Origin: Trebouxia sp. TZW2008
Lineage: Eukaryota > Chlorophyta > Trebouxiophyceae > Trebouxiales > Trebouxiaceae
Length of the DNA stretch: 11,392 nucleotides
NCBI GenBank assembly: GCA_002118135.1
Contig: BDIU01000106.1
Location: 1-11,392 of the forward strand
Direction: 5' to 3'
The position numbers and the translations under genes were made by a program. The notes below the pieces were generated by a model. The model saw only the letters and a list, made by a program, of their open reading frames with translations. It was not told the DNA's origin and did not search any database. Of this stretch, positions 1-7,015 are shown piece after piece. Each line of letters starts with the position of its first letter. Position 1 is the first letter of the stretch.

Positions 1-96
1 GACGATAGGCCCTTTTAATCTCTATTAGAATGTACACTTAACATCTTTAAAAAATCAAGAAGATTTGAAATGAAAAGAAAAAAAAGAAATAATAGT

Positions 97-122
97 AAAA
101 AAAGAAAAGCTTTTCTTTTTTT
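97..122. repeat. Perfect 26-bp AT-rich palindrome
   Basis: Two 13-base arms (A7-G-A4-G and its reverse complement) meet at an AAGCTT centre with no loop. It could form a cruciform, or a hairpin ending in a U-run in RNA. It lies 117 bp upstream of trnH. A terminator for an unseen upstream gene is possible but unproven. A similar loopless palindrome lies at 9474-9495. Confidence 0.7.
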
Positions 123-211
123 TAATCCTCAATTTAGGTTTTAAAAAAGAATTCTTTTAAGAACGAGTAGACATTTTTATACACTATTTAGTATATTATA
201 AAGCACGTTTA

Positions 212-217
212 TATAAT
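212..217 (+). promoter_or_regulatory. Possible -10 box for trnH
   Basis: TATAAT lies 21 bp upstream of the tRNA-His start, but no good -35 box is seen about 17 bp further up. In DNA this AT-rich the hexamer may be chance. Confidence 0.25.
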
Positions 218-238
218 ACTTGGTATACTAGGAAATAC

Positions 239-311
239 GGCGGGCGTAGCCAAGTGGTAAGGCAATGGACTGTGACTCCATTATTCGCGGGTTCAATTCC
301 CGTCGTTCGCC
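239..311 (+). tRNA. trnH-GUG: tRNA-His (GUG)
   Basis: This is a full cloverleaf without an intron. Acceptor strand 240-246 pairs with 304-310 (with two G-U pairs). The anticodon stem ATGGA/TCCAT closes the loop CTGTGAC, with anticodon GTG at 272-274. The T arm has a TTCAATT loop. The extra G at -1 typical of histidine tRNA is encoded (239) and faces a C discriminator (311), which is the identity element for HisRS. No 3' CCA is encoded, as usual in plastids. The body closely resembles plastid trnH of algae and plants. The gene sits alone between an AT-rich leader and repeat block I. Confidence 0.96.
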
Positions 312-540
312 CAATTTTAATATGTTAAATAAACATTTGTTTCTACATTTTTGTTTTTATAACGTTAAAAAAACAAGATTTTTATTGAAAAAAGCAACCA
401 GTTTATTGTTTTTGTTTTTAGGTATTGCCTTTTTTTTTCTTTTTTTTTTGTAGTTTTTTTGCTTTTTGGTTGTGCAAAACATTCTGGTTTTGGTTGTGCT
501 TACCCAAAAAGGTACGACTTCGAAAAGAAACCCTCTTTAA
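312..540. other. AT-rich spacer with T-rich runs, no gene
   Basis: Long T and TTTTTG runs dominate. The two short open frames here encode almost only Phe, Leu and Lys and have no protein-like character. From about 500 the composition drifts into the repeat vocabulary. Confidence 0.6.
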
Positions 541-547
541 GGTACAA

Positions 548-575
548 CCCCTATACCCCTATACCCCTATACCCC
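548..575 (-). repeat. (CCCCTATA)3CCCC tract, G-quadruplex motif on minus strand
   Basis: Four runs of four C are separated by TATA. The complementary strand therefore reads G4-N4 repeated with four G-runs, which meets the usual G-quadruplex pattern. It is followed by GGAGGGG, which can instead fold back on the last C-run. Confidence 0.75.
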
Positions 576-993
576 GGAGGGGTACCGGGAGAAGCTCTTC
601 CGGGTACCGGGAGAAGCTTTTCCGGGTACCGGGAGACTTTTCTCGTATCCCTTCGTACTAGACTTTACCCCGTATCTTTTACCGAAGCTTGTACCCCTAT
701 ACCCCAAAGGGGTACCGGATACTACCCCTATACCCCAAAGGGGTACCGGATACTACCCCGAAAAGATAACCCGAAGCTTTTCGGGGTACTAGACTTTACC
801 CCGTATCTTTTCGGGATACTCTCCCGAATCTTTTCCCGGATACTACCCCGAAAAGATACTACCCCGAAGGGATACTACCCCTATACCCCTTACCGAAGCT
901 TTTCGGGGTACCGGATACTACCCCGAAAAGATAACCCGAAGCTTTTCGGGGTACTAGACTTTACCCCTTACCGAAGTTTTTACCGAAGCTTCT

Positions 994-1080
994 CGTATCC
1001 CGAAAAGAAAGTGGACTTTCTTCGTATCCCGAAAAGAAAGTAGACTTTCTTCGTATCCCGAAAAGAAAGTAGACCTTTTT
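994..1080 (+). repeat. Tandem array, three 29-bp units
   Basis: Units begin at 994, 1023 and 1052, each starting CGTATCCCG and containing the inverted repeat AGAAAGT-AG-ACTTTCT. A fourth unit starts at 1081 and diverges. The same unit occurs in reverse orientation at 4401-4458 and 8462-8519 and forward at about 3262-3300. A period of 29 is not a multiple of three, so it would not keep a reading frame. Confidence 0.88.
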
Positions 1081-1154
1081 CGTATCCCGAAAATATACGA
1101 GAAGCTCTTCGTATCCCGAAAAGATACGAGAAGCTCTTCGTATCCCTTCGTACT

Positions 1155-1321
1155 GGATACTCTCCCGAATCTTTTCCCGGATACTCTCCCGAATCTTTTC
1201 CCGGATACTCTCCCGTATCTTTTCGGGATACTTTTCCGAATCTTTTACTGGATACTCTCCCGAATCTTTTACTGGATACTCTCCCGAATCTTTTCCCGGA
1301 TACTCTCCTGTATCTTTTACC
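1155..1321 (+). repeat. Tandem array, about seven 24-bp units
   Basis: Units start at 1155, 1179, 1203, 1226, 1250, 1274 and 1298 (one is 23 bp). The consensus begins GGATACTCTCCCGAATCTTT and ends CCC or ACT/ACC. The fourth unit has swapped in a GTATC-TTTTCGG-GATAC hairpin module, so modules replace each other in place. An opposite-orientation array of the same unit lies at 8757-8828. Confidence 0.88.
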
Positions 1322-1686
1322 GTAAAGGAAAGGGGAGACTACCCCGTATATTTTCGGGGGGTGTCCTTTACCCCTTCGGGGTACAAGCTTCGATAAAAGC
1401 TTCGGGTTATTTTTTCGGGGTAGTATCCGGGAAAAGATTCGGGAGAGTTTCCCCTTTCCTTTACGGTAAAAGATACGGGGTAGTATTCCGAAAAGATACG
1501 AGGTAAAATCTAGTACAAGGGATACGAAGAGCTTCTCGTATCTTTTCGGGATACGAGAAAAGTCTCCCTATACCCCTATACCCCTATACCCCGGAGGAAA
1601 GAAGCTCTTCGTATCCCTTCGTACCGGGAGAAGCTCTTCCGGGTACCGGTTTCTCCCCGAAAAGACTTTACCCCGAAGGGATACTA

Positions 1687-1714
1687 CCCCTATACCCCTA
1701 TACCCCTATACCCC
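1687..1714 (-). repeat. (CCCCTATA)3CCCC tract, G-quadruplex motif on minus strand
   Basis: C-runs sit at 1687-1690, 1695-1698, 1703-1706 and 1711-1714, each separated by TATA. A shorter relative with three full runs preceded by CCC lies at 1566-1592. Confidence 0.75.
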
Positions 1715-2340
1715 GGAGGGGTACCGGGTACCGGGAGAAGCTCTTCCGGGTACCGGGAGAAGCTCTTCGTATCCCTTCGTACTAGACTTTACCCCGAAGG
1801 GATACTACCCCTATACCCCTATACCCCGGAGGGGTACCGGGTACCGGGAGAAGCTCTTCGTATCCCTTCGTACTAGACTTTACCCCTTAGGGGTAGTATC
1901 TTTTCGGGGTATAGGGGAGTATCTGGTAGCCGGAAAAGATTCGGGTTATCTTTTCGGGGTAGTATCCGGAAAGGGATTACCCCCGAAAAGATTCTCCCAA
2001 AAGCCCTTCCCGTATCTTTTCGGGATACGAAAAAAGTCTCTCATCTCATTGTAAACCCGAGAAAAAGTTTTTTGGGGTAAAATCTTTTTGGGGTAAAGCT
2101 TTTTTGGGGTATGGGATAAGGGGTAAAGCCTTTTGGGGTAAAGCTTTTTGGGGTAGAGTCTTGTACCCTGAAAATAGAAAAAGACCCGAGAATTCCCGCG
2201 CCCCTTTGGGATATGGGGTATGGGGTAATATCTGGTAACCCGGAAACTCTTTCCCTTTTGGGGTATAGGTAAATAGTTTTTGGAGTAAGCCTTTTTATCT
2301 TTTCGCACGAGACGAAAAAGGACAAAAGGAAAGGGTACGA

Positions 2341-2483
2341 AATGCAGGAGCAAAAAACAGTCAAAAAAACAATAAACGCGGGTTGAAAAGAAAAACTATA
2401 AGAGAAAAGCTTGAAAACAAGGTTACTAAAAGTAGTCTATAAGAACCTAATTGGTGTAAAAGATTAAAAAGAATATTAAAAAA
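2341..2483. other. AT-rich spacer at the 3' side of trnQ
   Basis: This is the transition from degenerate repeat to AT-rich DNA. Neither a terminator hairpin nor a coding frame is convincing. Confidence 0.5.
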
Positions 2484-2555
2484 CTGAGACGGTAGGATTC
2501 GAACCTACGAATAACGGGATCAAAACCCGCTGCCTTACCACTTGGCCACGTCTCA
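2484..2555 (-). tRNA. trnQ-UUG: tRNA-Gln (UUG)
   Basis: Read on the minus strand, acceptor TGAGACG pairs perfectly with CGTCTCA (plus-strand 2549-2555 and 2485-2491). The discriminator is G, as expected for glutamine. The anticodon stem GCGGG/CCCGT closes the loop TTTTGAT, with anticodon TTG at plus 2521-2523. The T arm carries GGTTCGAATCC. No intron and no encoded CCA are present. It matches plastid trnQ-UUG in its D arm (GGCCAAGTGGTAAGGC). It stands alone between repeat blocks I and II and is transcribed toward block I. Confidence 0.96.
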
Positions 2556-2570
2556 AAAAGTAATTGATAT

Positions 2571-2606
2571 ATTATATAGTAATATGATCATTATTTTCTT
2601 TGTCAA
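2571..2606 (-). promoter_or_regulatory. Possible promoter of trnQ, non-ideal spacing
   Basis: On the minus strand a perfect TTGACA (plus 2601-2606) lies upstream of a perfect TATAAT (plus 2571-2576), 15 bp before the tRNA. The spacer is 24 bp, too long for a standard sigma-70 promoter. A weaker TACTAT gives a 19-bp spacer. Either a -10-driven promoter or chance is possible. Confidence 0.35.
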
Positions 2607-2883
2607 TTCTTTTGTTTTTTAGATTTATATTGTTAATTTCTTTCTAATGTGCAAATAAAAAAAAAGAGTAGAAACAATTAAAGCAAAAGAAGAGAAGTAG
2701 TGTTTTTTAGCGCGTCTCGCTTCGACCCCTTTACCCCGAAGGGATACTACCCCTATACCCCGAAGGGATACTACCCCTATACCCCTTCGGGGTACGGGGA
2801 GAAGCTCTTCGTATCCCTTCGAGACTTTTTTCGTATCCCTTCGAGAAGCTCTTCGTATCCCTTCGTATCCCTTCCGGATACTA

Positions 2884-2911
2884 CCCCTATACCCCTATAC
2901 CCCTATACCCC
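2884..2911 (-). repeat. (CCCCTATA)3CCCC tract, G-quadruplex motif on minus strand
   Basis: C-runs sit at 2884-2887, 2892-2895, 2900-2903 and 2908-2911 with TATA spacers. As at 548 and 1687, the tract is followed directly by GGAGGGGTACC. Confidence 0.75.
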
Positions 2912-3036
2912 GGAGGGGTACCGGGAGAAGCTCTTCCGGGTACTAAACTTTACCCCTATACCCCTTCGGGGTACGGGGTACGGGGAGAAGCTCTTCCGGG
3001 TAAAGGATACTACCCCGAAAAGATACTCCTCCTATA

Positions 3037-3064
3037 CCCCTAGACCCCTAGACCCCTATACCCC
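3037..3064 (-). repeat. C4 tract with TAGA/TATA spacers, G-quadruplex motif
   Basis: Four C4 runs are separated by TAGA, TAGA and TATA. Spacer length is kept although the spacer sequence changed. It runs into the CCCC-TTC-GGGG hairpin. Confidence 0.75.
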
Positions 3065-3183
3065 TTCGGGGTACGGGGAGAAAAGGATTCGTATCCCGAA
3101 AAGATAAGAGAAGCTCTTCGTATCCCTTCGAGACTTTTCTCGTATCCCTTCGAGAAGCTCTTTCGGGTACGGGGTACGGGGAG

Positions 3184-3300
3184 AATCTCTTACCGAAGCT
3201 TTTACCGAACCTCTTACCGAAACTTTTACCGAAAAGGATTCGTATCCCTTAGGAGACTTTCTTCGTATCCCGAAAAGAAAGTAGACTTTCTTCGTATCCC
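3184..3300 (+). repeat. 117-bp inverted duplication, left copy
   Basis: The reverse complement of 4402-4518 aligns without gaps. By hand I count 113 of 117 identical bases. The unit contains TTACCGAAGCTT pieces, the AAAAGGATTCGTATCCC join and the 29-bp tandem unit. The two copies are 1101 bp apart and flank the degenerate core of block II. Confidence 0.85.
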
Positions 3301-3538
3301 TTGTACAGACTTTACCCCGTATCTTTTACCGAAAAGGATTCGTATCCCTTAGGAGACTTTTCTCGTATACCGTATCTTTTCGGGATACGTACGGGGAGAA
3401 AATGATTCGTATCCCTTCGAGAAGCTTGTACCCCGAAGGGATACTACCCCGAAGGGGTACCGGATACTACCCCGAAGGGGTACCGGATACTACCCCTATA
3501 CCCCGGAGGGGTACCGGGAGAAGCTTCTCCGGGTAAGG

Positions 3539-3562
3539 GGTACTGCAAAGGTTTGCAGTACC
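3539..3562. repeat. Perfect 11-bp-stem hairpin
   Basis: GGTACTGCAAA, a two-base GG loop, and TTTGCAGTACC. It sits at the junction between dense mosaic and degenerate core. I did not see another exact copy in this window. Confidence 0.8.
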
Positions 3563-3684
3563 TTGTACTCTGTCTCTTGTACCGTGTATCCAGTACACTG
3601 AAAAGATAATCCCTATACTTTGTACCCCAAAAAAGACCCGACCCGGTAATTACTGTCTTTTAAAAACTATTTCCCTGAAACAAC

Positions 3685-3729
3685 TTTCCCTGGAATGGCT
3701 TTCCCTGGAATGGCTTTCCCTGGAATGGC
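3685..3729 (+). repeat. Tandem array, three 15-bp units
   Basis: TTTCCCTGGAATGGC is repeated at 3685, 3700 and 3715 and followed by a diverged TTTACC unit. Related units occur at about 5938-5997 (TTTCCCTGAAACGGC type) and in reverse orientation at about 9317-9440 (GCCATTTCAGGGAAA type). This is a separate family from the CCCC/GGGG mosaic. Confidence 0.85.
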
Positions 3730-4131
3730 TTTACCTAAAGAGACAATCCCGGAAAAGATCATCCCGGAAGGTAAAAAAGACCCGATAAAAAAACGTACGT
3801 CTCCCTTTTTACAATGAGAGTAAAGGGTACGAAAAACCTTTCAAAAAATACGGAAGGTAAAAAAGACCCGCTAATCAAGGGATACGAAGAGCTTCTCCCG
3901 GAAAAGACAAGACCCCTTTTCTCTTTTTCCAAAAAGGGTAAAGGTTTTTCGGAGTAAGTCTTTTTCTCTTTTACCGTATCCTTTCGGGGAAAGTCAAATA
4001 CCCTGAAAAAATCCGGTAAAAAACAATCCCTGGAAGAGATAAAAAGACGTACAAGGAGTATAAAAAAACTTTCCCTGAAAAGATAATACCTTTACCCGGA
4101 AAAGGCACAAGACTTGGTAGAAAAAAAAATC

Positions 4132-4304
4132 ATCTCATTGTAAACCCGATAAAAAGACGAAAAGAAAAAATCATCTCATTGTAAACCCGAGAAAAAACGT
4201 ATGATTCCCTTTCCTTTACAACAATATTAAAGGAGACGAGAAACCTTTCCGAAAAGATATGGAAAAGATAAAAAGACGTACGTACCCCTTTTTACAATGA
4301 GATT
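4132..4304. repeat. Cluster of partial AATCTCATTGTAAA hairpin elements
   Basis: A left arm lies at 4132-4144. A second left arm at 4173-4185 is followed by a damaged right arm starting at 4214 (TTTACAACAATATTAAAGGAG). A lone right arm lies at 4291-4304. Another lone right arm with the loop sequence lies at 3808-3820. The conserved loop start ACCCGATAAAAAGACG links them to the intact copies at 6093 and 6261. Confidence 0.8.
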
Positions 4305-4401
4305 AAAAAATACGAAAAGCTTCGGTAAAAATCTTTCCGAAAAGATACGGAAAAGATAAAAAAACGTAACCTTTACCCGGAAGAAAGTCTACTTTCTTTT
4401 C

Positions 4402-4518
4402 GGGAGACGAAGAAAGTCTACTTTCTTTTCGGGATACGAAGAAAGTCTCCTAAGGGATATGAATCCTTTTCGGTAAAAGCTTCGGTAAGAGATTCGGTAA
4501 AAGCTTCGGTAAGAGATT
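4402..4518 (-). repeat. 117-bp inverted duplication, right copy
   Basis: This is the inverted partner of 3184-3300, with four substitutions and no gaps by hand alignment. Together with its surroundings it makes block II a partial giant hairpin. Confidence 0.85.
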
Positions 4519-5100
4519 CGGTAAAAGCTTCGGTAAAAGATTCTCCCGGAAAAGCTTCGGTAAGAGATTCTCCCCGTACGAAGGGATACGAAGAGCTTCT
4601 CCCCGTACCCCGAAGGGATACTACCCCGAAGGGGTACCGGATACTACCCCGTATCTTTTCGGGGTACCGGATACTACCCCGAAGGGGTACTAGACTTTAC
4701 CCCGAAAAGATAACCCGAAGCTTTTCGGGGTACTAGACTTTACCCCGAAAAGACTTTACCCCTTACCGTATCCCTTACCGAAGCTCTTCGTATCCCTTCG
4801 AGAAGCTTCTCTTATCTTTTCGGGATACGAATCCTTTTCTCCCCGTATCCCGAAGGGGTATAGGGGTAAAGTCTAGTACCCCGAAAAGCTTCGGGTTATC
4901 TTTTCGGGGTAGTATCCGGTACCCCGAAAAGCTTCGGTAAGGGGTATAGGGGTATAGGGGTAAAGTCTAGTACCCGGTACCCGGTACCCCTCCGGGGTAT
5001 AGGGGTAGTATCTTTTCGGGGTAGTATCCGGAAGGGATACTCGAAGGGATACGAGAAAAGTCTCGAAGGGATACGAAGAGCTTCGGTAAGGGATACGGGT

Positions 5101-5239
5101 TATCTTTTCGGGGTAGTATCCGGAAGGGATACTCCCGGTACCCCTCCGGGGTATAGGGGTAGTATCTTTTCGGGGTAGTATCCGGAAGGGATACTCCCGG
5201 TACCCCTCCGGGGTATAGGGGTAGTATCTTTTCGGGGTA
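5101..5239 (+). repeat. Tandem duplication, 62-bp unit, 2.2 copies
   Basis: Units begin at 5101, 5163 and 5225 with TATCTTTTCGGGGTA. Each holds CCGGAAGGGATACTCCCGG and CCCCTCCGGGGTATAGGGG. I see no difference between the two full units, which suggests recent duplication or gene conversion. Confidence 0.85.
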
Positions 5240-5254
5240 TAGGGTAAGACTACA

Positions 5255-5563
5255 TTTGGTTTTTTTTTAACCTTGGTGTTTTTCTTTAATCTTTTTTCTT
5301 CTTTAACTTTTGTTTTTTTGGCCCGCCAAGAGGCTTCGCACAACGTATCCCTTTAATGCTTTGCACAACCAAAAAACTTTGAACCAAAAAAGAACCGCCC
5401 TTGCTTTATTGTTTTATACCAACAAAAAAGATTTAGTAAAGATTAAAACAAAAAGAGATCAAAAACCAAAAACTAGAAAGAAATGCGTGACAAAAAGATC
5501 TACTAAACACTGTGTCTTTCTTTTTGTAACTCTTCTTGTTTTGTTTTATTACTTTTGTGTGCA
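5255..5563. other. AT-rich spacer 3' of the secG-like gene
   Basis: No recognised gene. An open frame on the plus strand (5310-5660) is Lys/Arg-rich, then hydrophobic. It overlaps the secG-like gene antisense and matches nothing I know. A short TTGGTT...AACC inverted repeat sits at the repeat-block border around 5255-5275. Confidence 0.5.
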
Positions 5564-5776
5564 TTACCTGTATGAAAAGTCTGCAAAAAAATTAAAAGTT
5601 AAAAAAACTGCTATTAAAACCCAATTGAATCGATTTAAAAAGATTTCAGCTTCCATATAATTGCTAAAAAACCTTGTTTCACTTAATACTCGCAATAATA
5701 GATTTTCGTCAGAGTTTTGTGGAAGCCAAATAACAATTACAAGAATTGTTATTAATAAACGAAAAGAATTTACCAT
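5564..5776 (-). CDS. secG: SecG-like preprotein translocase subunit (Ycf47)
   Basis: This is a 70-residue protein. SecG (Ycf47 in plastids) is a small accessory subunit of the SecYEG channel, which in plastids moves proteins into or across the thylakoid membrane. Seen here: a first hydrophobic segment at about residues 7-18, a polar middle, the motif FLNRFNW at 46-52, and a second hydrophobic segment at about 50-65. Known of the family: two membrane helices, with a conserved LNR-x-x-W just before or at the start of helix 2, usually preceded by Ala-Glu as here (43-44). Length fits the 65-80 residues usual for plastid and cyanobacterial SecG. The ATG at 5776 is the only start, because an in-frame TAA lies five codons upstream. 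No clear Shine-Dalgarno is present. The short polar loop lacks the Gly-rich stretch common in bacteria. Identification rests on memory of the motif, without a search. An unrelated two-helix protein is the alternative. Confidence 0.65.
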   Translation of the reverse strand: MVNSFRLLITILVIVIWLPQNSDENLLLRVLSETRFFSNYMEAEIFLNRFNWVLIAVFLTFNFFADFSYR

Positions 5777-5843
5777 AATTAAAAAGATTTAAAAACAAAA
5801 AAAGGTTGCTTGTTATTTCTAGTTTTTTTTCTTTTTCTTTTTA

Positions 5844-5862
5844 TTGGTTTTTTTTAAACCAA
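5844..5862. repeat. Small T-loop hairpin upstream of the secG-like gene
   Basis: TTGGTTT, five T, AAACCAA. It lies 68 bp 5' of the start codon on the minus strand and may mark the transcript start region or simply the island border. Role unknown. Confidence 0.5.
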
Positions 5863-5869
5863 AATTAAA

Positions 5870-6092
5870 GGATGCGCAAGCTTGCTCTGTTTCTACCAAC
5901 AGCAATCTTTTCTTTTTTTTGCGCAGCAAAATGCAGTCTCCCAGAAAGCTGTTTCCCTGAAACGGCTCTCCTAAAAAGCTGTTTCCCTGAAAGGATAAAA
6001 AGGCTTACCCTATACCCCGAAAAACCTTTCCCGGAAATGGAAAAAAGAAAAAGATGAGAAGATAAGCCCAGAGTTTTTCTGAAAAGATTTTC
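5870..6092. repeat. Degenerate repeat including CTGTTTCCCTGAAA units
   Basis: AGCTGTTTCCCTGAAA occurs twice (about 5947-5962 and 5979-5994) with CTCCCAGAAAGC and CTCCTAAAAAGC variants between and around. These are relatives of the 15-bp family at 3685. The overlapping short open frames on both strands (5872-6057 plus, 5865-6101 minus) are made of these units and are not supported as genes. Confidence 0.65.
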
Positions 6093-6160
6093 TAATCTCA
6101 TTGTAAACCCGATAAAAAGACGTACAAATCCCTTTCCTACCCCTTTTTACAATGAGATTA
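6093..6160. repeat. Intact hairpin element, 15-bp arms
   Basis: The left arm TAATCTCATTGTAAA (6093-6107) pairs perfectly with the right arm TTTACAATGAGATTA (6146-6160) around a 38-base loop. The loop begins CCCGATAAAAAGACGTAC, which is conserved between copies. An AAGGAGACGAAAAC tail follows the right arm. I count about nine full or partial copies in the window (2043, 3808, 4132, 4173, 4291, 6093, 6261, 9151, 9194). It is a compact foldback element without a coding frame. Confidence 0.85.
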
Positions 6161-6260
6161 AAGGAGACGAAAACTATTAGATTTTCTACCAAAAGAAAAA
6201 GATCTACCCGGAAATGGCTTTCCCCGAAAAGATTCTCTTTTTATTGGTAGAAGGCTCTCT

Positions 6261-6313
6261 AATCTCATTGTAAACCCGATAAAAAGACGTACGAATCCCT
6301 TTTACAATGAGAT
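6261..6313. repeat. Intact hairpin element, shorter loop
   Basis: The left arm AATCTCATTGTAAA (6261-6274) and the right arm TTTACAATGAGAT (6301-6313) flank a 26-base loop. The loop has the same CCCGATAAAAAGACGTACG start as the copy at 6093 but lacks 12 bases in its 3' half. The tail (AAAGGAGACAAAAAC) is also shared. Confidence 0.85.
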
Positions 6314-6410
6314 GAAAGGAGACAAAAACTACTCCCTTTTTCGGGTCGTATAGAGTACCCCAAAGGGATACTACCCCGAATCTTTTACCGGATACTACCC
6401 CGAAAAGATA

Positions 6411-6519
6411 CTACCCCTATACCCCGAAAAGATACTACCCCTATACCCGGTACCCCTTCGGGGTAGTATCCCTTCGGGGTACGGGGAGACTTTTCTCGTA
6501 TCCCTTCGTACTAGACTTT
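6411..6519 (+). repeat. 109-bp direct repeat, copy 1
   Basis: It is identical, base for base by hand, to 6738-6846 and 6907-7015. It begins CTACCCCTATACCCCG and ends TACTAGACTTT. Copies 1 and 3 share a further stretch, CCGAAGCTTTTACCGTAAAG and onward, also found alone at about 6669-6715. Confidence 0.88.
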
Positions 6520-6737
6520 CCGAAGCTTTTACCGTAAAGGATTCCGGATACTACCCTTATACCCCTATATTCCTTACCGAAGCTTGTACCCCAAAAAGAC
6601 TTTACCCCTCTACCCCGAAAAGATACTACCCCTATACCCCTTACCGTATCCCTTCGGGGTACTAGACTTTCCGAAGCTTTTACCGTAAAGGATTCCGGAT
6701 ACTACCCCGAAAAGATAACCCGAAGGTGTACCGGATA

Positions 6738-6846
6738 CTACCCCTATACCCCGAAAAGATACTACCCCTATACCCGGTACCCCTTCGGGGTAGTATCCCT
6801 TCGGGGTACGGGGAGACTTTTCTCGTATCCCTTCGTACTAGACTTT
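6738..6846 (+). repeat. 109-bp direct repeat, copy 2
   Basis: Identical to copy 1 across the 109 bases. After the final CTTT it departs into CCCC-TATA modules instead of the CCGAAGC continuation seen in the other copies. Confidence 0.88.
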
Positions 6847-6906
6847 ACCCCTATACCCCTATACCCCGGAGGGGTACCGGGAGTATCCCTTCCGGATACT
6901 ATCCCT

Positions 6907-7015
6907 CTACCCCTATACCCCGAAAAGATACTACCCCTATACCCGGTACCCCTTCGGGGTAGTATCCCTTCGGGGTACGGGGAGACTTTTCTCGTATCCC
7001 TTCGTACTAGACTTT
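6907..7015 (+). repeat. 109-bp direct repeat, copy 3
   Basis: Identical to copies 1 and 2. Its continuation (to about 7045) matches that of copy 1. Confidence 0.88.

Larger units (their letters stand above)
1..238. other. AT-rich intergenic region upstream of trnH
   Basis: No gene is recognisable here. The stretch is strongly AT-rich, with purine runs followed by pyrimidine runs around a palindrome at 97-122. A 24-codon frame from the ATG at 70 is mostly Lys, Arg and Phe and is not credible as a gene. The first bases do not fit the end of any tRNA or rRNA I can recognise. Confidence 0.6.
541..2340. repeat. Repeat block I: palindromic module mosaic
   Basis: The block is assembled from short recurring modules: CCCCTATA tandems, CCCC-GGA-GGGG, GGTACCGGGAGAAGCTCTTCC-type palindromes, CCCGAAAAGATAC, GGATACTACCCC and CTTCGTATCCCTTCG. 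Strand bias switches within it: C-rich from 541 to about 1330, G-rich from about 1340 to 1550, C-rich from 1560 to 1880, G-rich from 1885 to about 2030. The 2040-2340 tail is a more diverged, G-rich form (runs of TTTTTGGGGTA) and begins with a half copy of the hairpin element (arm at 2043-2055). Base composition is clearly richer in G+C than the flanking islands. Open frames across it are repeat artefacts. Such palindromic dispersed repeats are known from chlorophyte plastomes. The exact family is not identified. Confidence 0.9.
2720..5250. repeat. Repeat block II: mosaic with degenerate core
   Basis: 2720-3540 is dense C-rich mosaic (CCCGAAGGGATACTACCCC, GAGAAGCTCTTCGTATCCC). 3540-4380 is AT-richer and degenerate, with hairpin-element copies, the 15-bp TTTCCCTGGAATGGC tandem and GGAAAAGAT pieces. 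4380-4600 is G-rich, 4600-4800 C-rich and 4850-5250 G-rich again. The outer parts partly mirror each other across the degenerate core (see 3184-3300 and 4402-4518). The open frames 2700-3107 (+) and 4873-5343 (-) are made of repeated Tyr-Pro-Tyr-Thr-Pro and Arg-Gly-Thr-Gly strings and are artefacts. Confidence 0.9.

Noticed and set aside
70..144. 24-codon plus-strand frame before trnH
   Set aside because: Lys/Arg/Phe-only composition from A and T runs, and it reads through the perfect palindrome.
548..575. Telomere-like repeat
   Set aside because: CCCCTATA resembles telomeric G/C-strand repeats only superficially. Tracts are three to four units long, internal, and embedded in the mosaic.
459..1043. 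194-codon open frame on the plus strand
   Set aside because: It consists of recurring Tyr-Pro-Tyr-Thr-Pro, Arg-Gly-Thr-Gly and Arg-Ile-Leu-Pro strings that are direct translations of the repeat modules. Similar peptides arise from both strands of all three blocks.
1946..2364. Two overlapping minus-strand frames (135 and 107 codons)
   Set aside because: Both read the same degenerate repeat tail in different frames, with Pro/Lys/Tyr periodicity and no recognisable domain.
2700..3107. 135-codon open frame on the plus strand
   Set aside because: Pure repeat translation in block II with a non-ATG start. No non-repeat protein content.
4873..5343. 156-codon minus-strand frame
   Set aside because: A Lys-rich start from AT-rich DNA, then repeat-derived Tyr-Pro-Tyr-Thr-Pro strings. 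Includes the 62-bp tandem unit.
5310..5660. 116-codon plus-strand frame opposite the secG-like gene
   Set aside because: Basic then hydrophobic composition explained by AT-rich DNA. It overlaps the better-supported minus-strand gene antisense and matches no family known to me.
6726..6962. 78-codon plus-strand frame in block III
   Set aside because: Translation of the 109-bp repeat copies.
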